Assembly (NCBI GenBank): GCA_943914815.1
Contig: CALUDL010000083.1
Location: 1 to 6,950 of the forward strand
DNA length: 6,950 nt
Reading direction: 5' to 3'
Source: an uncultured Brevibacterium sp.
GTDB taxonomy: Bacteria; Actinomycetota; Actinomycetes; Actinomycetales; Brevibacteriaceae
Part shown: piece after piece, positions 5,664 through 6,950 of the stretch
Numbering within the stretch: the first letter of the stretch is position 1
Layout: every line of letters starts with the position of its first letter
The notes under the pieces: generated by a model
Databases searched by the model: none
What the model saw: only the letters and a program-made list of their open reading frames with translations
Told to the model about the DNA's origin: nothing
Program-made: the position numbers and the translations under genes

Positions 5664-6812
5664 ATGGTTGATTTTGCGCAGTCCCCCCGTTCGACCTTGG
5701 GAGTCGAATGGGAGCTAGCTTTGGTTGACAAGACGAATTTGGACCTCGTCCCGCGTGCCGGTGAGGTCCTCACTCTTGTTGGTGAAGCTGGTCTTGATTC
5801 GTGCATTGTGGGCGAAATGCTCACGAACACGGTTGAGGTTGTTACCGGTGTCCATGAGCAGGTGTCTGGCGCGGTAGCGGATCTCAAGTCTTCTGTTGCA
5901 CAGCTCCGCGAAATCACCAACCCGCTGGGCTTGGACCTCATGAGTGCAGGAACTCACCCGTTTGCGCACTGGCGTGAGCAACAGGTGACCGACAAGGAGC
6001 GTTACGCGGAACTCATTAACCGCACGCAGTGGTGGGGTCACCACATGCTCATTTACGGGGTTCACACGCACGTGGGTATCGACAAGCGCGAGTACGTTTT
6101 GCCCATTATGAACGCGCTCATGTGCTACGTGCCGCACTTGCAAGCGGTGAGTGCTTCCAGCCCGTTTTGGGAAGACACGGACACCAGTTACGCGTCCAAC
6201 CGCGCCATGCTGTTCCAGCAGTTGCCCACCGCCGGACTGCCGTATCCGTTTACCGAGTGGCGCGAATATGAAAAGTACGTCCGCGACATGCAGAAGACCG
6301 GCGTGATTGAACAGATCAATGAGATCCGGTGGGATATCCGACCTGCCCCTAAGTGGGGAACCATTGAGGTGCGGGTGTGTGACGGCATGCCCACCATCGC
6401 CGAGGTCGCCGCAGTGACCGCGTTCGTCCAGTGTCTAGTGCACCACTTCTGCGATCGTTTGGACCGCGGGTTGAGCCTACCCACTATGCCGCAGTGGTTC
6501 CATGTGGAGAACAAGTGGCGTGCCGCGCGTTACGGGATGGACGCGATCATCATTGAAAACGAACTGGGGCGTGAACGCCTGGTGAAGCACGTGATTGCGG
6601 ATGAGGTGGAGTTCTTAACCCCGATTGCCCGTGAGATTGGGTGTGAAGATGAGCTTCTGGACATGCTGCAGTTTGCGCGCATTGGCGCGTCCTATCAGCG
6701 TCAACGGGCTGTTCACGAAAACACGGGCGACATGTTCCAAGTAGCCAAGCTTTTGGTTGACGAGTTCAAGTCCACGCGGCCTTCTGAGGTTATCGCGCCT
6801 GGCGCGGAGTAG
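5664..6812 (+). CDS. GCS2-family carboxylate-amine ligase (YbdK-type, glutamate-cysteine ligase-like)
   Basis: ATP-dependent ligase of the glutamate-cysteine ligase family 2, expected to join a carboxylate (typically the gamma-carboxyl of glutamate) to an amine; E. coli YbdK has weak glutamate-cysteine ligase activity, but the physiological substrate of most members is unknown. The 382 residues (normal length) show LGVEWEL at 12-18, the N-terminal metal/ATP-site region, with Trp where many YbdK proteins have Glu. They also show AGTHPF (95-100), ERY (112-114), HTHVGID (134-140), SPFWEDTDTSYASNR (166-180), IRWDIRPAPKWGTIEVRVCD (221-240) and ENKWRAARYG (282-291), all in family order. ATG at 5664 is preceded by TAGGAT ending 7 nt upstream; the embedded AGGA, 8 nt before the ATG, could alternatively serve as Shine-Dalgarno. 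No glutathione synthetase or mycothiol gene is visible nearby, so a role in glutathione synthesis is not supported here. Confidence 0.9.
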   Translation: MVDFAQSPRSTLGVEWELALVDKTNLDLVPRAGEVLTLVGEAGLDSCIVGEMLTNTVEVVTGVHEQVSGAVADLKSSVAQLREITNPLGLDLMSAGTHPFAHWREQQVTDKERYAELINRTQWWGHHMLIYGVHTHVGIDKREYVLPIMNALMCYVPHLQAVSASSPFWEDTDTSYASNRAMLFQQLPTAGLPYPFTEWREYEKYVRDMQKTGVIEQINEIRWDIRPAPKWGTIEVRVCDGMPTIAEVAAVTAFVQCLVHHFCDRLDRGLSLPTMPQWFHVENKWRAARYGMDAIIIENELGRERLVKHVIADEVEFLTPIAREIGCEDELLDMLQFARIGASYQRQRAVHENTGDMFQVAKLLVDEFKSTRPSEVIAPGAE

Positions 6813-6950
6813 GTTGCTGGTTCGCGAAACTGGTTTACCCACCACAAGTGAGCGGTTTTTCGTGTGCTGTGTTGGGTAACGGGTCGAATATGAGCCGAAA
6901 ACGTGAACAAAACGAACAAAAAGGGTGTGTAGCCAACACAGCAGTTCGAA
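6813..6950. other. Intergenic region after the ligase gene
   Basis: 138 bp with no coding sequence I can support on either strand. Besides the inverted repeat it contains the palindrome TTCGCGAA at 6821-6828, a repeated CTGGTT (6817-6822, 6830-6835), and weak 6-bp complementarity between TTTTCG (6857-6862) and CGAAAA (6896-6901). No convincing intrinsic terminator for the ligase gene is visible. Confidence 0.6.
6865..6943. repeat. 11-bp perfect inverted repeat with 57-bp interior, downstream of the ligase gene
   Basis: TGCTGTGTTGG at 6865-6875 is exactly complementary to CCAACACAGCA at 6933-6943; inside the arms two more pairs form after one mismatch. The interior is relatively A-rich and holds the direct repeat GAACAAAA (6905-6912 and 6914-6921, 9-bp period). 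It has no open reading frame of note, no T-run after the second arm, and no obvious flanking target duplication. It could be the closing stem of a structured leader RNA for a gene beyond the window, a dyad operator, or the ends of a tiny mobile element; I cannot choose. Confidence 0.6.

Noticed and set aside
6813..6865. Intrinsic terminator for the ligase gene using the T-run at 6856-6860
   Set aside because: No GC-rich stem directly precedes the T-run; nearby TTCGCGAA is a loopless palindrome too far upstream.
6890..6950. Possible tRNA, because the window ends in GTTCGAA, like a T-loop
   Set aside because: The preceding 60 nt do not form D- or anticodon arms, and the bases before it do not provide a normal T-stem.
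6913..6950. LexA/SOS-box-like half sites CGAAC (6913-6917) and GTTCG (6944-6948)
   Set aside because: They are about 26 bp apart instead of the 4-bp spacing of the actinobacterial box; a box starting at the terminal TTCGAA would need sequence beyond the window.
1..6950. CRISPR array, insertion sequence, toxin-antitoxin or defence module
   Set aside because: No spaced repeats, transposase, integrase, nuclease or small paired gene was found; the window is almost fully used by six ordinary genes.

Overview
The window looks like ordinary chromosomal sequence from a moderately high-GC Gram-positive bacterium of the Actinomycetota (Actinobacteria). Four things point there: the codon use, the TANNNT -10 elements placed directly before start codons, a secreted LpqI/NagZ-like glycosidase lipoprotein, and a methyltransferase with a THUMP-like C-terminus of the type found in actinobacteria. 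Genus cannot be fixed from this sequence; a Micrococcales- or Corynebacterium-like relative is a guess.

Layout. Positions 1-971 (minus) hold most of ispE (isoprenoid precursor synthesis), cut by the left edge of the window. It is preceded on the same strand, with a 4-base ATGA overlap, by ksgA/rsmA (968-1828, minus), a 16S rRNA dimethyladenosine transferase. A 33-bp gap (1829-1861) separates ksgA from a divergent class I methyltransferase with a THUMP-like C-terminus (1862-3076, plus). That gene converges, with only 10 bp between stop codons, on a family 3 glycoside hydrolase lipoprotein (3087-4706, minus). A 54-bp divergent gap (4707-4760) leads to a 3-mercaptopyruvate-type sulfurtransferase (4761-5621, plus), followed after 42 bp by a GCS2/YbdK-family carboxylate-amine ligase (5664-6812, plus). 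The last 138 bp hold no recognisable gene but contain an 11-bp perfect inverted repeat.

How the genes relate. ispE and ksgA are a translationally coupled housekeeping pair. The sulfurtransferase and the ligase are co-oriented and may both touch cysteine/thiol metabolism, though the ligase appears to have its own promoter. The glycosidase probably acts on peptidoglycan fragments outside the membrane.

No new defence, mobile or biosynthetic system is visible. The most informative non-coding signal is that four of the six starts (ksgA, the methyltransferase, the glycosidase and the ligase) have a TANNNT hexamer exactly 6 or 7 nt upstream. This suggests leaderless transcripts, including two back-to-back promoters packed into 33 bp. 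The terminal inverted repeat is the least explained element.
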